Shown: positions 26,509 through 35,307, counted from the first letter of the stretch. The stretch: DNA of 64,000 bases from CALZIK01 sp945787635 (GCA_947259725.1 CAMYNM010000001.1:310001-374000), one strand, 5' to 3'. Numbers and translations are program-made. Notes: a model not told the origin generated them from the letters alone.

Positions 26509-27710
26509 TGGTGAAGCGCCTCGACCGGTCGCAGTGCCGCCGCGGACCTTGCGCCCAGCGCCGCCGCGACGACCGCGACCACCAGCGCGCTGGCAATCAC
26601 GAGGAAGACGTCCGCGGGATCGAGCTCGAACGGCACGTGATCCAGGAAATAGACGGCGGCGGGAAGCCGGATCAACTCGTAGCGGCCAAGCAACCAGGCC
26701 GCGCAGACACCCACCAGGCCGCCCGTGGCGACTCCGGCCAACCCCAACCCCCCTCCGAGAATCACGAACGCCCGCGTGATCGTCCTGCGGGTCGCCCCCA
26801 TGGCGCCGAGGATGCCGATCTCCCCGCGCTTGCTCGCGACAATCAGGTGGATATCGGAGACCAGCGCCAACGCGGCAACCACGACAATCAGCAGGACCGC
26901 CAGAAACATCATCGTCTTTTCGAGCTTGAGAGCAAAGAACAGGGCACGATTGAGATCCTGCCATGAGCTGACGCCGCTGACGCTGGCGACGGCGGGCGCG
27001 TCCGCGCGCAGGCGGTCGGCAAGCTCAGCGGCAGTGTCGAGGTCGCCGACCTCGACCAGAATCCGGTAATCGGAGCCTCCGAGCAGGCTTTCGGCAGCCG
27101 AAAGCGGCACGGCAATGCGATCCCGCTGCTCGGTCGCGCCGCCGGCGAACGTGCCGCCGAGACGGATTCGCGCGACTCGGGGCTGCGGTCCGAACGGCGT
27201 CAGAGTGGGCCGGCCGGAAGCGATCTCGACGACCGAACCGGGCTCGAGCAGCCAGGTCTCGGCCAGCAACTCGGGCGCATAGAGACCGTTGGCCTCGCCT
27301 TCGGCACCGGGAAAGATCACCGGCACCGGCCCCTCGAAGCCCAGAATCGAGACCGGCCGGACACTCCCTTCGTAGGCGATCCAGCCGGAGCCGTTCAAGG
27401 TGATCTGAGCCGACTGCACGTCGGCCCGCGCGAGGAGCTGCGATCGAATCTCCTCGGCCGCCTGCTTCCCCACCACCTCGACCTCGATCTCGGGGGTGCG
27501 CAGCAGGATCTCGCTGCGCAGGGCGCTCTGAAAACCGGCCAGGGCGCTCAGCGCCAGGATCAGCGCGGCGACACCGACCGCAATTCCGCCGGCGGCGACG
27601 AAAGACAGAAACGTGACGAAGGAGTCCTTGCGTCCGCTGCTCAGATAGCGTCGCGCCAAGACGACCGGAAGAGACGACTTCGTCAGATCGCCTCCCCCAC
27701 CGGTTCTCAC
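26505..27710 (-). CDS. lolC: Lipoprotein-releasing ABC transporter permease (LolC/LolE family)
   Basis: A 401-residue FtsX-family permease with one N-terminal membrane segment (GGIAVGVAALILALSALAGFQSAL), a large periplasmic domain (about residues 60-260) and three C-terminal segments (MFLAVLLIVVVAALALVSDI and two following). RYLSSGRKDSFVTFLSFVAAGGIAVGVAAL is typical of LolC/E N-termini, and KRGEIGILGAMGAT is the conserved coupling loop. A single gene here implies a homodimeric LolF-like permease. The GTG start overlaps the lysS stop by four bases (GTGA). Confidence 0.88.
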   Translation of the reverse strand: MRTGGGGDLTKSSLPVVLARRYLSSGRKDSFVTFLSFVAAGGIAVGVAALILALSALAGFQSALRSEILLRTPEIEVEVVGKQAAEEIRSQLLARADVQSAQITLNGSGWIAYEGSVRPVSILGFEGPVPVIFPGAEGEANGLYAPELLAETWLLEPGSVVEIASGRPTLTPFGPQPRVARIRLGGTFAGGATEQRDRIAVPLSAAESLLGGSDYRILVEVGDLDTAAELADRLRADAPAVASVSGVSSWQDLNRALFFALKLEKTMMFLAVLLIVVVAALALVSDIHLIVASKRGEIGILGAMGATRRTITRAFVILGGGLGLAGVATGGLVGVCAAWLLGRYELIRLPAAVYFLDHVPFELDPADVFLVIASALVVAVVAAALGARSAAALRPVEALHH

Positions 27711-29335
27711 CGCGACTCCTCGGACGCCTCCGACCCGCCTCCATCGCTTTCATCGGCCTCGGCGGCCACCGACGCTTCGGGTCGAAGCAACGGGAACAGA
27801 ATCACGTCTCGAATCGACTGACAATCGGTCAGGAGCATCGCGAGCCGATCGATGCCGACCCCTTCGCCGCCAGCCGGTGGCATGCCGTGCTCGAGAGCGA
27901 TCACGTAGTCCTGGTCGAACCGGTGCGCTTCCTCGTCTCCTAGCTCGCGCGCTTCGAGCTGAGAGCGGAACCGCTCGGCTTGGACCTCCGGGTCGTTGAC
28001 CTCGGAAAATGCGTTGGCGATCTCCATGCCGCCAATGAAGAGCTCGAAGCGCTCGACGAATCGAGAATCCCCTGGCGCCGCCTTGGCGAACGGGGAAACC
28101 GCCACCGGGTACTCGGTGATGAAGGTCGGCCGGATCAGCCGCTCCTCGACAGTGGCTTCAAAGAGACGCATCAGCAGGAATCCGTAAAACTCGGCCGGAA
28201 TCTCTACCCCGGGGTGCTCGGAATCGAAGTTCTCGCGGGAACCGCTTTTCAAAACCGGGTGCTCGGAATCGGCCACCTGGGGCGGCCACGGGATCTCCCG
28301 CCGCACCAACTCCGCGGCCACGTCGGCCGGATGATCGAGACGCGCGCCGTCGATGCCCTCAAATTTGGAGATCGCCTCTCGCACCGTATAGCGCTGCCAA
28401 GGTGGCGCCATCTCGATGCGGTGCTCCTTCCATTGCAGGTTCGACTCGCCCAGCAACTCCAACACCAGTCCCGCGAGCAGGTTCTCGGTGAAGTCCATCA
28501 ACTGCAGGTAATCCGAATAAGCCCAGTAGAACTCCAGCATCGTGAACTCGGGATTGTGCTGCGTCGAGATGCCCTCATTGCGGAAACTCCGGTTGATCTC
28601 GTAAACCCGATGCAGGCCGCCGACCAGCAGCCGCTTCAGGTAGAGCTCCGGCGCGATGCGCAGATACAGCTCGAGATCGAGCGCGTTGTGGTGGGTCACG
28701 AACGGCCGCGCCGCGGCGCCGCCGGCGAGGGTCTGCATCATCGGCGTCTCGACCTCGAGAAAACCGCGCCGATCGAAGGCGTTTCGTAGATAGGCGATCG
28801 CGCGGGCGCGAATCTCGAACACCTTCCGCGAGTCGGAGTTGACGACCAGATCGAGGTAACGCTTACGATAGCGGGCTTCCACGTCCGCCAGGCCGTGCCA
28901 CTTCTCGGGCAGCGGCCGCATGGCCTTGGCCAGCATGATGATTTCTGTCGCGGCCAGGGTGAGCTCACCGGTACGCGTTCGTATCAACTCCCCGGCCACC
29001 AGGGCGTAGTCGCCGAGATCGAGATCCGCGAGGATCGCGGCCGCGCTCTCGCTCAAGGCTGCGCCGCGAGCCATCACCTGAAGCTTGGCCACTCCATCGT
29101 GGAGATCCAGAAACGAGGTCTTGCCGTGCTTGCGCAGCGCCCTCACTCGCCCCGGCACGCGCAGGACGAGCCCGGCCTGTTGCAGTTCTTCGGCGCTGCG
29201 GTCGTCGTAGCGCTCGTGGACCTCGGCGGGCTCGAGATCGTACTCGGTTCGGCTCGGATAGGGCTCAACCCCGGCACCGCGCAAAGCGTCGCGCTTGCGA
29301 CGTCGATTGTCGATCTGTTGGTCGAGTTCGGACAT
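27707..29335 (-). CDS. lysS: Lysyl-tRNA synthetase, class II
   Basis: LysRS charges tRNA-Lys. The 542-residue protein has the OB-fold anticodon-binding domain (about residues 45-140, VPGRVRALRKHGKTSFLDLHD) and a class II catalytic core with motif 1 FLEVETPMMQ, motif 2 FRNEGISTQHNPEFTMLEFY and motif 3 GEGVGIDRLAMLL. The ATG at 29335 starts MSELDQQIDNRRRKRDALR. An insert of about 25 residues near residue 365 contains two copies of DSEHP, and the C-terminus ends in an acidic low-complexity tail. It heads the envelope gene run through lolC. Confidence 0.95.
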   Translation of the reverse strand: MSELDQQIDNRRRKRDALRGAGVEPYPSRTEYDLEPAEVHERYDDRSAEELQQAGLVLRVPGRVRALRKHGKTSFLDLHDGVAKLQVMARGAALSESAAAILADLDLGDYALVAGELIRTRTGELTLAATEIIMLAKAMRPLPEKWHGLADVEARYRKRYLDLVVNSDSRKVFEIRARAIAYLRNAFDRRGFLEVETPMMQTLAGGAAARPFVTHHNALDLELYLRIAPELYLKRLLVGGLHRVYEINRSFRNEGISTQHNPEFTMLEFYWAYSDYLQLMDFTENLLAGLVLELLGESNLQWKEHRIEMAPPWQRYTVREAISKFEGIDGARLDHPADVAAELVRREIPWPPQVADSEHPVLKSGSRENFDSEHPGVEIPAEFYGFLLMRLFEATVEERLIRPTFITEYPVAVSPFAKAAPGDSRFVERFELFIGGMEIANAFSEVNDPEVQAERFRSQLEARELGDEEAHRFDQDYVIALEHGMPPAGGEGVGIDRLAMLLTDCQSIRDVILFPLLRPEASVAAEADESDGGGSEASEESR

Positions 29336-29462
29336 GGAAGCCTGGGGCGTGGGACTCTCGCCGGGACGCGGGCTCGCGGCCGCAGCACGATATCGAATTC
29401 GGAGCCAAAAGGGGAACGCGCGGCCGCGCCGCTCGGCATTGGGTGCTGCTACCATCCGGATC

Positions 29463-30299
29463 GTGGTGGAACGGCATCTCGAACAGCTCGACGCGGCCGC
29501 AGCGGCATGGCGCGAGCGGGAGTGGCCGGCGCCGGACGCTCTGCTGGTGTCCGGGTCGGGCCTGGCAGTGGAGCTTCCGGGAGCCACGTCCCACCGAGCG
29601 GGCTTGGCGGAGGTGATTCCACTCCGGGTGCGCGGCATCGACGGGCATCCCCTCGAGTTCGTTCTACTCGAGCCGCTGCCCGGCCGATTCGTCGCCTACC
29701 AGAGGGGCCGGCTGCACAGCTACCAGGGGTACGACGCCAACGACACCGTGTTCGTGGTGCGACTCGCGGCTCTGTTGGGTGCCAGGACCCTCATCATGTC
29801 GAACGCTGCCGGGGGGGTGCACCGAACGCAAAAGGCGGGTGAGATCGTGATCGTCAACGATCAGATCAACCTCACCGGTTTGAATCCCCTTCGCGGAGAG
29901 CTCCCACCCGACTGGGGGCCACAGTTCGTGGATATGGTCGACGCGCACGATCCCGATCTCGGGCTTCTGGCCGCCACAGTGGCCGGGGAGCTCGACCTCC
30001 CGTGCTCCCGAGGTGTGTACGCGGGCTTCGCCGGCCCCACCTTCGAAACTCCGGCCGAGGTCAACATGGCTCGCACCATGGGCGCCGATCTGGTCGGCAT
30101 GTCGACCGTTCTCGAAGTGATCGCAGCCCGGCACATGGGACTGCGCTGCCTTTGCTTCTCGCTAGTCGCCAACCTCGCGGCGGGGGTCACCGGCGAGAAA
30201 ATCGACCACGAGGAGGTCCTTGTGGCCAGCCGCGCGGCGTCCGATCAGATCCGCCGCATCCTCACCGCCCTGTTGACACGATCCGAGCTGTACGCCTGA
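29463..30299 (+). CDS. punA: Purine-nucleoside phosphorylase
   Basis: This enzyme cleaves (deoxy)inosine and guanosine with phosphate. The 278-residue trimeric-type protein has LLVSGSGLAVELPG (phosphate loop region), GRLHSYQGYD, MSNAAGGVHRTQKAG and the substrate segment YAGFAGPTFETPAEVNMARTMGADLVGMSTVLEVIAARHMGLR. No ATG is available at the right place; GTG 29463 or 29466 gives VVERHLEQL, a normal N-terminus, and TACCAT (29450-29455) lies seven bases upstream. It is divergent from lysS and converges on the unknown gene at 30317. Confidence 0.93.
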   Translation: MVERHLEQLDAAAAAWREREWPAPDALLVSGSGLAVELPGATSHRAGLAEVIPLRVRGIDGHPLEFVLLEPLPGRFVAYQRGRLHSYQGYDANDTVFVVRLAALLGARTLIMSNAAGGVHRTQKAGEIVIVNDQINLTGLNPLRGELPPDWGPQFVDMVDAHDPDLGLLAATVAGELDLPCSRGVYAGFAGPTFETPAEVNMARTMGADLVGMSTVLEVIAARHMGLRCLCFSLVANLAAGVTGEKIDHEEVLVASRAASDQIRRILTALLTRSELYA

Positions 30300-30316
30300 C
30301 CTGGTCACCGGGCGGC

Positions 30317-31867
30317 TCACGTCAAGCGCGGTCGAGACGAGTCATGCACCTTGAGCCACAGCCCGGAAAACTCGCGGGTCAGGCGCATCTTGAGAACCTG
30401 AACTTCGCCGCCACCCGGAGTCTCGCGATCGAGCAGCCGCATTGCGAGAAAGTGGTCGAACTGCCGTAGATAGCTGTCACCGAGCTGGAGAGCCATGGCG
30501 GCATCGTCGAGAAGCTCGGCCCGTCCACCCTGGGACGCCTCGGGACCGATGCCGTCGAGCTCGTCGGCCAATGAGGCGATCTTGCACTTGAGGCTCGAAG
30601 CCGCCAGCAGAAACTGTTCCAACGCGACGTTACATCGCGCTCCGCTCGCTAACCGCGCGAAGGCCTCGATCTCTCGTGGAGCCAGTCGGTAGTCGAGCAG
30701 CCGAGGATCGACCTCGGTCAACTGGCTACCCGATCGCCGGGTATCTCGCAACGAAGAAACCAGGATCTCCAACCCGGAGCCGAGCGTCGTTCTCTCCGCT
30801 TCGGTAGCCAGGATCGCATGCACGGAAAGTGACTCTCCGCGGCGGAGCTCCTCGTCGAGATCCGCGGTCTCGTCCAGTTCGATGCGCCCGAAGATGATCT
30901 GCATCGCTTCCTGGATCTCGGTGATCGCCCCCAGGCGCAACGTCCCGCCCTGGGCCTGCTTGCGAAACGTGCCGACCTGAGCATGAAGTTGGGAGACCGA
31001 CTCGGCCAGGTCGGTCGCCAAAAGACCTCGTCCCTCGAGCTCGGAAACTTTCTCGTAGTCCGCGAAGATCTTCGCCTGAGCCTTCTCGGTCAGCGCATTC
31101 ACTCGCGCGGCGACGGCCAGGTTGGTACTCACGATCATCGGCAGAATCGACTTGGCAAACGCCAGCGCGCCAAGTCCGTGCTTGACGTTCCGGTAGTGCC
31201 CGACCAGGTCCCTCTCGGTGAGCGCCTCGAACGTCTCGATCTGTTCGATTTCGTTGCGCACAGCCTGAATGAGCTTCATGCGGTTGGCGACTTTCTGAGG
31301 ATCCACCGGCGCCGCCCCGACGTACTCGGAGATGCCCACCAGCACTCGTTTCAACCGCTCGGGATCACCGCCACCTTCCACGTCCACGATCAACGCCCCG
31401 AGGCGACTGAGCAGGTAATCCACCTTGTCCGACCGCTCGGCTTCCCAGGTGCGCCCGCGCTGTACCTCGATATAGAAACGCAAGAGATCGATCAGAATGC
31501 GCTCGTCCTGAGTGGTAACCCGCTGAAAAAAGAGCCGCACCAAGGACGGAGCGATCTTTCGATCCTGCTCGTCGAGCGACCACATCAGGTCGTCCAGAGT
31601 GCGCTGGCTCACCTCCAACTGCTCGATGACGGGGGCGATATTCACGTCATTGAGCCTGGCCGACGCCTCCTTGAGGCTCTGATAAAGCTGCTGGAATTCG
31701 GATCTGCGATCGTCCAGATCCTGGCTTCCGAAGAACTTCCGCAACCCCAGCATGAACCGGTGAAACGTCCAGCCGGCCTTGTACCGGCTGGACAGCTCCC
31801 GATAGAGCTGATTGACGGGGTTGACTTCGTTGGCCAGTACCATGTTGAATCCGAGAGCGACGATCAT
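30317..31867 (-). CDS. Large helical protein of unknown function
   Basis: I do not recognise this 516-residue protein. It is almost entirely alpha-helical with many heptad-like stretches (SEFQQLYQSLKEASARLNDV, VEGGGDPERLKRVLVG, RNEIEQIETFEALTER) and no signal peptide. A short, less polar stretch, FAKSILPMIVSTNLAVAARV near residue 245, is too weak for a sure membrane segment. Codon use and base composition match the neighbours, and the length argues for a real gene. The first in-frame ATG is 31867; 31843 (MVLANEVNP) is possible. It starts 11 bases from hpt in the opposite direction, sharing a TACTAA/TTAGTA promoter-like site, and ends 17 bases from punA. Confidence 0.72.
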   Translation of the reverse strand: MIVALGFNMVLANEVNPVNQLYRELSSRYKAGWTFHRFMLGLRKFFGSQDLDDRRSEFQQLYQSLKEASARLNDVNIAPVIEQLEVSQRTLDDLMWSLDEQDRKIAPSLVRLFFQRVTTQDERILIDLLRFYIEVQRGRTWEAERSDKVDYLLSRLGALIVDVEGGGDPERLKRVLVGISEYVGAAPVDPQKVANRMKLIQAVRNEIEQIETFEALTERDLVGHYRNVKHGLGALAFAKSILPMIVSTNLAVAARVNALTEKAQAKIFADYEKVSELEGRGLLATDLAESVSQLHAQVGTFRKQAQGGTLRLGAITEIQEAMQIIFGRIELDETADLDEELRRGESLSVHAILATEAERTTLGSGLEILVSSLRDTRRSGSQLTEVDPRLLDYRLAPREIEAFARLASGARCNVALEQFLLAASSLKCKIASLADELDGIGPEASQGGRAELLDDAAMALQLGDSYLRQFDHFLAMRLLDRETPGGGEVQVLKMRLTREFSGLWLKVHDSSRPRLT

Positions 31868-31878
31868 TCTACTAAATC

Positions 31879-32427
31879 ATGGAGCCCTCAATGGACAGAC
31901 CGCTGCAAGTGTTGATCTCGGAGTCGGACCTTCAGCGCCGCATCGCGGAGCTCGCAACGGAGATCGACCGGGACTACAAGGACAAAACTCCCCTGCTCTG
32001 CATCGGCGTTCTCAAAGGCTCCGTGTTCTTCATGGTGGATCTCCTGAAGCGGGTGAAGGTGCCCGTGGTGATCGATTTTCTACAAACCTCGAGCTACCGG
32101 TCCGGAACCACTCCGGGTGAAGTCCGCATCCGCAAAGACGTGGACGTCGCCATTCGAGGCCGCCACGTGTTGATCATCGAGGACATCGTCGACACCGGCC
32201 ACACGCTCAGCACGGTGCTCGGACTGTTCCGGTTTCGAGGCGCCGCGAGCGTCAAGCTCTGCGCCCTGCTCGACAAGCACGAGGCTCGAGAAGTTCCGGT
32301 CTCGGTGGACTACTCAGGCTTTCCCATCGACAACGTTTTTGTCGTCGGCTACGGTCTCGACCTCGACGAGCGCTACCGCGAGCTGCCCTACATCGGGGTC
32401 TACGACGGTGATCCATCCGAGGACTGA
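31879..32427 (+). CDS. hpt: Hypoxanthine(-guanine) phosphoribosyltransferase
   Basis: Hpt makes IMP or GMP from hypoxanthine or guanine and PRPP. The 182-residue protein has the substrate loop GVLKGSVFFMVDLL, FLQTSSYRSGT, the PRPP signature VLIIEDIVDTGHTL and the purine-binding DNVFVVGYGLDLDERYRELPYIG. ATG 31879 is the first start; ATG 31891 (MDRPLQVLIS) may be the true one, since a TACTAA box at 31870-31875 lies too close to the first. The pairing with ridA (27-base gap) and closeness to punA suggest purine salvage functions grouped here. Confidence 0.95.
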   Translation: MEPSMDRPLQVLISESDLQRRIAELATEIDRDYKDKTPLLCIGVLKGSVFFMVDLLKRVKVPVVIDFLQTSSYRSGTTPGEVRIRKDVDVAIRGRHVLIIEDIVDTGHTLSTVLGLFRFRGAASVKLCALLDKHEAREVPVSVDYSGFPIDNVFVVGYGLDLDERYRELPYIGVYDGDPSED

Positions 32428-32454
32428 CGGCCGGCCGAAAACAGGAGCGCACTG

Positions 32455-32832
32455 ATGAACTTCCACCACAGCGACGACGCCCCCGCGGCGATCGGACCGT
32501 ACTCCCAGGCGGTCTCGGTCGGCGGCTTGCTCTACACCTCGGGCCAGGTGGCCCTGGACGCCAAGACCGGCGAGCTCGTCGGCGACGATTTCGAGTCCCA
32601 GGCCATAAAGGTCCTGAGCAACCTCAGGGCGGTCCTGGCCGCGGCCGGCTGCGGTTTCTCGGACGTCGTCAAGGCGACGGTGTTCGTCACCGACCTCGCC
32701 GACTTCCCGCGTCTCAACGAGCTCTACGGCGAAGCCCTGGGCGATCACCGCCCGGCGCGCTCGACCGTCCAGGTCGCGGGACTCCCCAAGGGCGCGCTGG
32801 TCGAGATCGACCTGGTCGCGAAGCTGCGGTAA
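32455..32832 (+). CDS. ridA: RidA-family reactive intermediate deaminase
   Basis: RidA hydrolyses reactive enamine/imine products of PLP enzymes such as threonine dehydratase, preventing PLP-enzyme damage. The 125-residue trimeric-type protein has AIGPYSQAVSVGGLLYTSGQ, the internal SDVVKATVFVTDLADF and the catalytic-Arg region RPARSTVQVAGLPKGALVEIDLVA. An AGGAG site lies seven to ten bases before the ATG. It is downstream of hpt; a stem-loop follows its stop. Confidence 0.95.
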   Translation: MNFHHSDDAPAAIGPYSQAVSVGGLLYTSGQVALDAKTGELVGDDFESQAIKVLSNLRAVLAAAGCGFSDVVKATVFVTDLADFPRLNELYGEALGDHRPARSTVQVAGLPKGALVEIDLVAKLR

Positions 32833-32837
32833 GGGAA

Positions 32838-32860
32838 GCGAGCCGGTCTTCCGGCCTCGC
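32838..32860 (+). terminator. Stem-loop after ridA
   Basis: GCGAGCCGG (32838-32846) pairs with CCGG-C-CTCGC (32851-32860) around TCTT, nine pairs with one bulged C, starting five bases after the ridA stop. No U-tract follows, so termination is only plausible. Confidence 0.35.
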
Positions 32861-33122
32861 GCACGCTTCGCCGTCGGCTGGGCGCGATCCGGCGGGCTTG
32901 CTGCGGGATCGTCTCGGGCGATCTGTGCGTCTCCTCGCTGGCGGTATCTTGTAGCGGTCGACGCCCCTGTCGACCGGCGGGTAGTGGCCAAGACAACGCT
33001 CCCTCATGCACCCGCTGCGGTGCGGCAAATCGCTGATCCTCGACTCACCCGCGCTCGCCTCGCCGGATACCTCGCGCCGCCTCCGACGCTCCGCGCGCGA
33101 GGCCGAAGACCGGCCCTCCAAG
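32861..33122. other. Convergent intergenic region with one perfect inverted repeat
   Basis: Between ridA and ltaE I find no convincing gene. A perfect eight-pair stem, CGGTCGAC (32955-32962) with GTCGACCG (32969-32976), surrounds GCCCCT. It has no U-tract and could be a bidirectional end structure or a binding site. Confidence 0.4.
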
Positions 33123-34160
33123 TCAACGCACGACGGCGCGGATGCGGTCGATCGCTTCGCCCATCGCTTCCGAGCTGACGTCGCGGTGGGTCACGAACCG
33201 AATACGATTCCGATCCAGGGTCACCGCAAGGACATCGCTCGCCGCAAGCCTTTCGACGAGCGCGCTCGCTGGGTCGCCGTCGCCCTCGACTCCCGCGACC
33301 ACGATGTTGGTTTCGACCGCAACCGGATCGATCGTCAGTCCCGGCATTTCGGCCAGTGCCTCGGCCAATCGCTTCGCCTGGGCGTGGTCCGGCAGCAGGC
33401 CGGCGGCGCCCCGTTCGAGTGCGATCAGGCCCGCAGCCGCCAGGATCCCCACCTGTCGCATTCCTCCACCGAAGAGCTTGCGCACCCGCCGCGCCTCGGC
33501 GATGAACTCGCCGGAACCGCACAGCATCGAACCGGCGGGAGCGCCGAGCCCCTTGGACAGCGAGAACATCACCGAATCGACAAACGAAGTGAGCTCGGAT
33601 ACCTCGACACCTAGCGCCGCGGCGGCGTTGAACACCCGGCCGCCGTCGAGGTGAAGCGGCAGCCCGTGCCTGCGGCAGACTTCCGCCACCTCTCGCTGGG
33701 GCTCCGGCCGCCCGACCAGCCCGCCGGCGCTCATCGCCGTGTTCTCGAGGGTCACGACCCCCGTCCGCGCCCGATAGACGACGTCCGGCGCGATCGCCGC
33801 CTCGACCTGAGCTGCCGTCGGCACGCCGCGAACCCCCGCAACCGGTCGCGGCATCAGCCCGGAGAGCCGGGCCATCGCGCCCAACTCGTAGTGAAACACG
33901 TGGCTCTGCGCTTCGCAGATGACCTCGGTCCCCGGCGAGGCGAGAACGTTGAGCGCGATCTCGTTACCCATGGTCCCCGACGGAACGAACAACGCCGCTT
34001 CTTGACCGGAGACGCGAGCCGCCTCGGCCTCGAGGCGATTGACCGTCGGATCTTCGCCGAAGACGTCATCGCCGACCTCGGCATTCACCATCGCTCGGCG
34101 CATCTCGTCGTCCGGCTTGGTGACGGTGTCCGAGCGCAGGTCGATGGGAGCGGCCCTCAT
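33123..34160 (-). CDS. ltaE: Low-specificity L-threonine aldolase
   Basis: A PLP enzyme splitting threonine or allo-threonine into glycine and acetaldehyde. The 345-residue fold-type I protein has IDLRSDTVTKPDDEMRRAM, AEVGDDVFGEDPTVNRLE, FVPSGTMGN, LENTAMSAGG and HLDGGRVFNAA, then the PLP lysine in SLSKGLGAPAGSML. All family markers are intact. The ATG overlaps the stop of the upstream unknown gene by four bases, so the two are cotranslated. Glycine production would link it to purine and one-carbon metabolism. Confidence 0.95.
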   Translation of the reverse strand: MRAAPIDLRSDTVTKPDDEMRRAMVNAEVGDDVFGEDPTVNRLEAEAARVSGQEAALFVPSGTMGNEIALNVLASPGTEVICEAQSHVFHYELGAMARLSGLMPRPVAGVRGVPTAAQVEAAIAPDVVYRARTGVVTLENTAMSAGGLVGRPEPQREVAEVCRRHGLPLHLDGGRVFNAAAALGVEVSELTSFVDSVMFSLSKGLGAPAGSMLCGSGEFIAEARRVRKLFGGGMRQVGILAAAGLIALERGAAGLLPDHAQAKRLAEALAEMPGLTIDPVAVETNIVVAGVEGDGDPASALVERLAASDVLAVTLDRNRIRFVTHRDVSSEAMGEAIDRIRAVVR

Positions 34161-35131
34161 CGGCTGCGAGCCCGCTTGGACGCTCCGAAAAAGGCGGCCT
34201 CGAGCCGCGCCAGGCGCTCGGAGGCCTCGCCGGCGGCGGCGAGCCCGATCTCCTCCAGCGATTCGTCATCCAGTTGCGGCACGAGGGACAAGTTGCCGGT
34301 CCTCGTCAGGTCCTCGACGTCGAGGGTCGCCTGATCCACCCAGCGGGCGGCGCGGTAGAAGGTCAGACTTCGATCGACCGAGCCTCCGGTTCGCAGCGTC
34401 AACTCGCCGAGCAGGTGGAGCCGTGACGCGATCGCCCGGTTCTTGAGCGCGCGGCCGCTGCGACCGCAGGCGGGTCTCTCGAGAAGCGCAGGCAGGCCGA
34501 CCTTCCGAGCGAGACTCGCGAAGGCGCAGACATCGGGAGGCGCGTCGTGGAACAGCTGCTGATAGCCGCGCCGGTCGGTCATCTCGCCCAGCGCGCGGCG
34601 AGCCACGGCCGACAATCTCGGCGCCATCGGCTGCACGCCGGCAACACCCGCGCCGGCCAGGGTCTCGAGGCCACGCTTGCAGGTCTCCTCGGAGGTCGTC
34701 AAGCCCGGAATCAACGGCCAGCAGCAGTGAACTCCGGGCGGAACCTCCTCGAGCTGTCGGAGCCGCAGCGGCAGAAGCGCCGGCGTCAGATCGACCACCG
34801 GCACACCGCCGCCGGCCTCGATCTCCTCGCCGGGCAAGAACTGGACGATCGGCTCGGCCTCGACCTCGGTCAGCCGGCCTCTCAGCTCCTGGCGCCACCA
34901 GTTGGCCACGGGCCCGACCGGCGGCAGGTAGGTGACGTCCGAAAGCTCACGGACGTCCACCGGACCGAGGGCGCGTTCGGCGCCGTCACCCGGGCCCGGA
35001 GGGCCTTCGACCAGCTCCTCCCGGGCGATGTCGAGCCACCATCCCTCGGGGCCCGGCCAGGTCTTCGGGGCCTGCACGATCCAGCAGCGCAAGGGCTCCG
35101 GAAACTGGCTTTCGAAGCGCACCTGGACCAC
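34157..35131 (-). CDS. Conserved-looking protein of unknown function, coupled to ltaE
   Basis: I do not recognise this 324-residue soluble protein. It has an N-terminal WIVQAPKTWPGPEGWWLDI region, a central HCCWPLIPGLTTSEETCKRG segment, and a helical C-terminal part ending in basic residues (SKRARSR). PLIPGLTT followed by an alanine/glycine-rich helix resembles the late barrel strand of some radical-SAM enzymes, but there is no CxxxCxxC cluster motif, so the similarity may be accidental. The GTG at 35131 lies six bases after a TAGACT box. It overlaps ltaE by four bases, implying a shared transcript. Confidence 0.7.
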   Translation of the reverse strand: MVQVRFESQFPEPLRCWIVQAPKTWPGPEGWWLDIAREELVEGPPGPGDGAERALGPVDVRELSDVTYLPPVGPVANWWRQELRGRLTEVEAEPIVQFLPGEEIEAGGGVPVVDLTPALLPLRLRQLEEVPPGVHCCWPLIPGLTTSEETCKRGLETLAGAGVAGVQPMAPRLSAVARRALGEMTDRRGYQQLFHDAPPDVCAFASLARKVGLPALLERPACGRSGRALKNRAIASRLHLLGELTLRTGGSVDRSLTFYRAARWVDQATLDVEDLTRTGNLSLVPQLDDESLEEIGLAAAGEASERLARLEAAFFGASKRARSR

Positions 35132-35137
35132 CGGTGG

Positions 35138-35143
35138 AGTCTA
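35138..35143 (-). promoter_or_regulatory. -10-like box for leaderless start at 35131
   Basis: TAGACT on the minus strand ends six bases before the GTG start; transcription would start at the codon. No clear -35 and no Shine-Dalgarno are seen. Confidence 0.35.
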
Positions 35144-35250
35144 CCGTGGGGGCTCGGGTCGCTGAGGACTAGCAAAACCAGTCGGGAGGGGACACAAGGC
35201 GTCGCCTGCTCCAAGGGGTTCACCGGTCAGCAGCTTGCCGGGCCGGCCGT

Positions 35251-35307
35251 GTGCCTCCTGGAGCGAGCGATCAGCCTCGTCGTCGAGGCGCGAGCGCAAG
35301 GAGGCAC
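35251..35307. repeat. Two-stem inverted repeat downstream of ftsY
   Basis: GTGCCTCCT (35251-35259) pairs perfectly with AGGAGGCAC (35299-35307); inside it GCCTCG (35274-35279) pairs with CGAGGC (35284-35289) around TCGT. The structure lies 44 bases past the ftsY stop and could be a terminator, a structured RNA or a binding site. No U-tract follows. Confidence 0.45.

Noticed and set aside
26509..26964. Upstream extension of the lolD reading frame as a fusion
   Set aside because: It runs inside the lolC gene; the ATPase fold starts at the TTG that overlaps the lolC stop.
32745..33011. Minus-strand open frames between ridA and ltaE
   Set aside because: They overlap ridA and show no domain, start context or conservation-like pattern; the gap is better read as convergent non-coding DNA.
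35150..35250. SRP RNA-like words (GGTGAACCCC on the minus strand) near ftsY
   Set aside because: The conserved GGAA-loop segment and its pairing arm are absent, and the order of conserved words is wrong.
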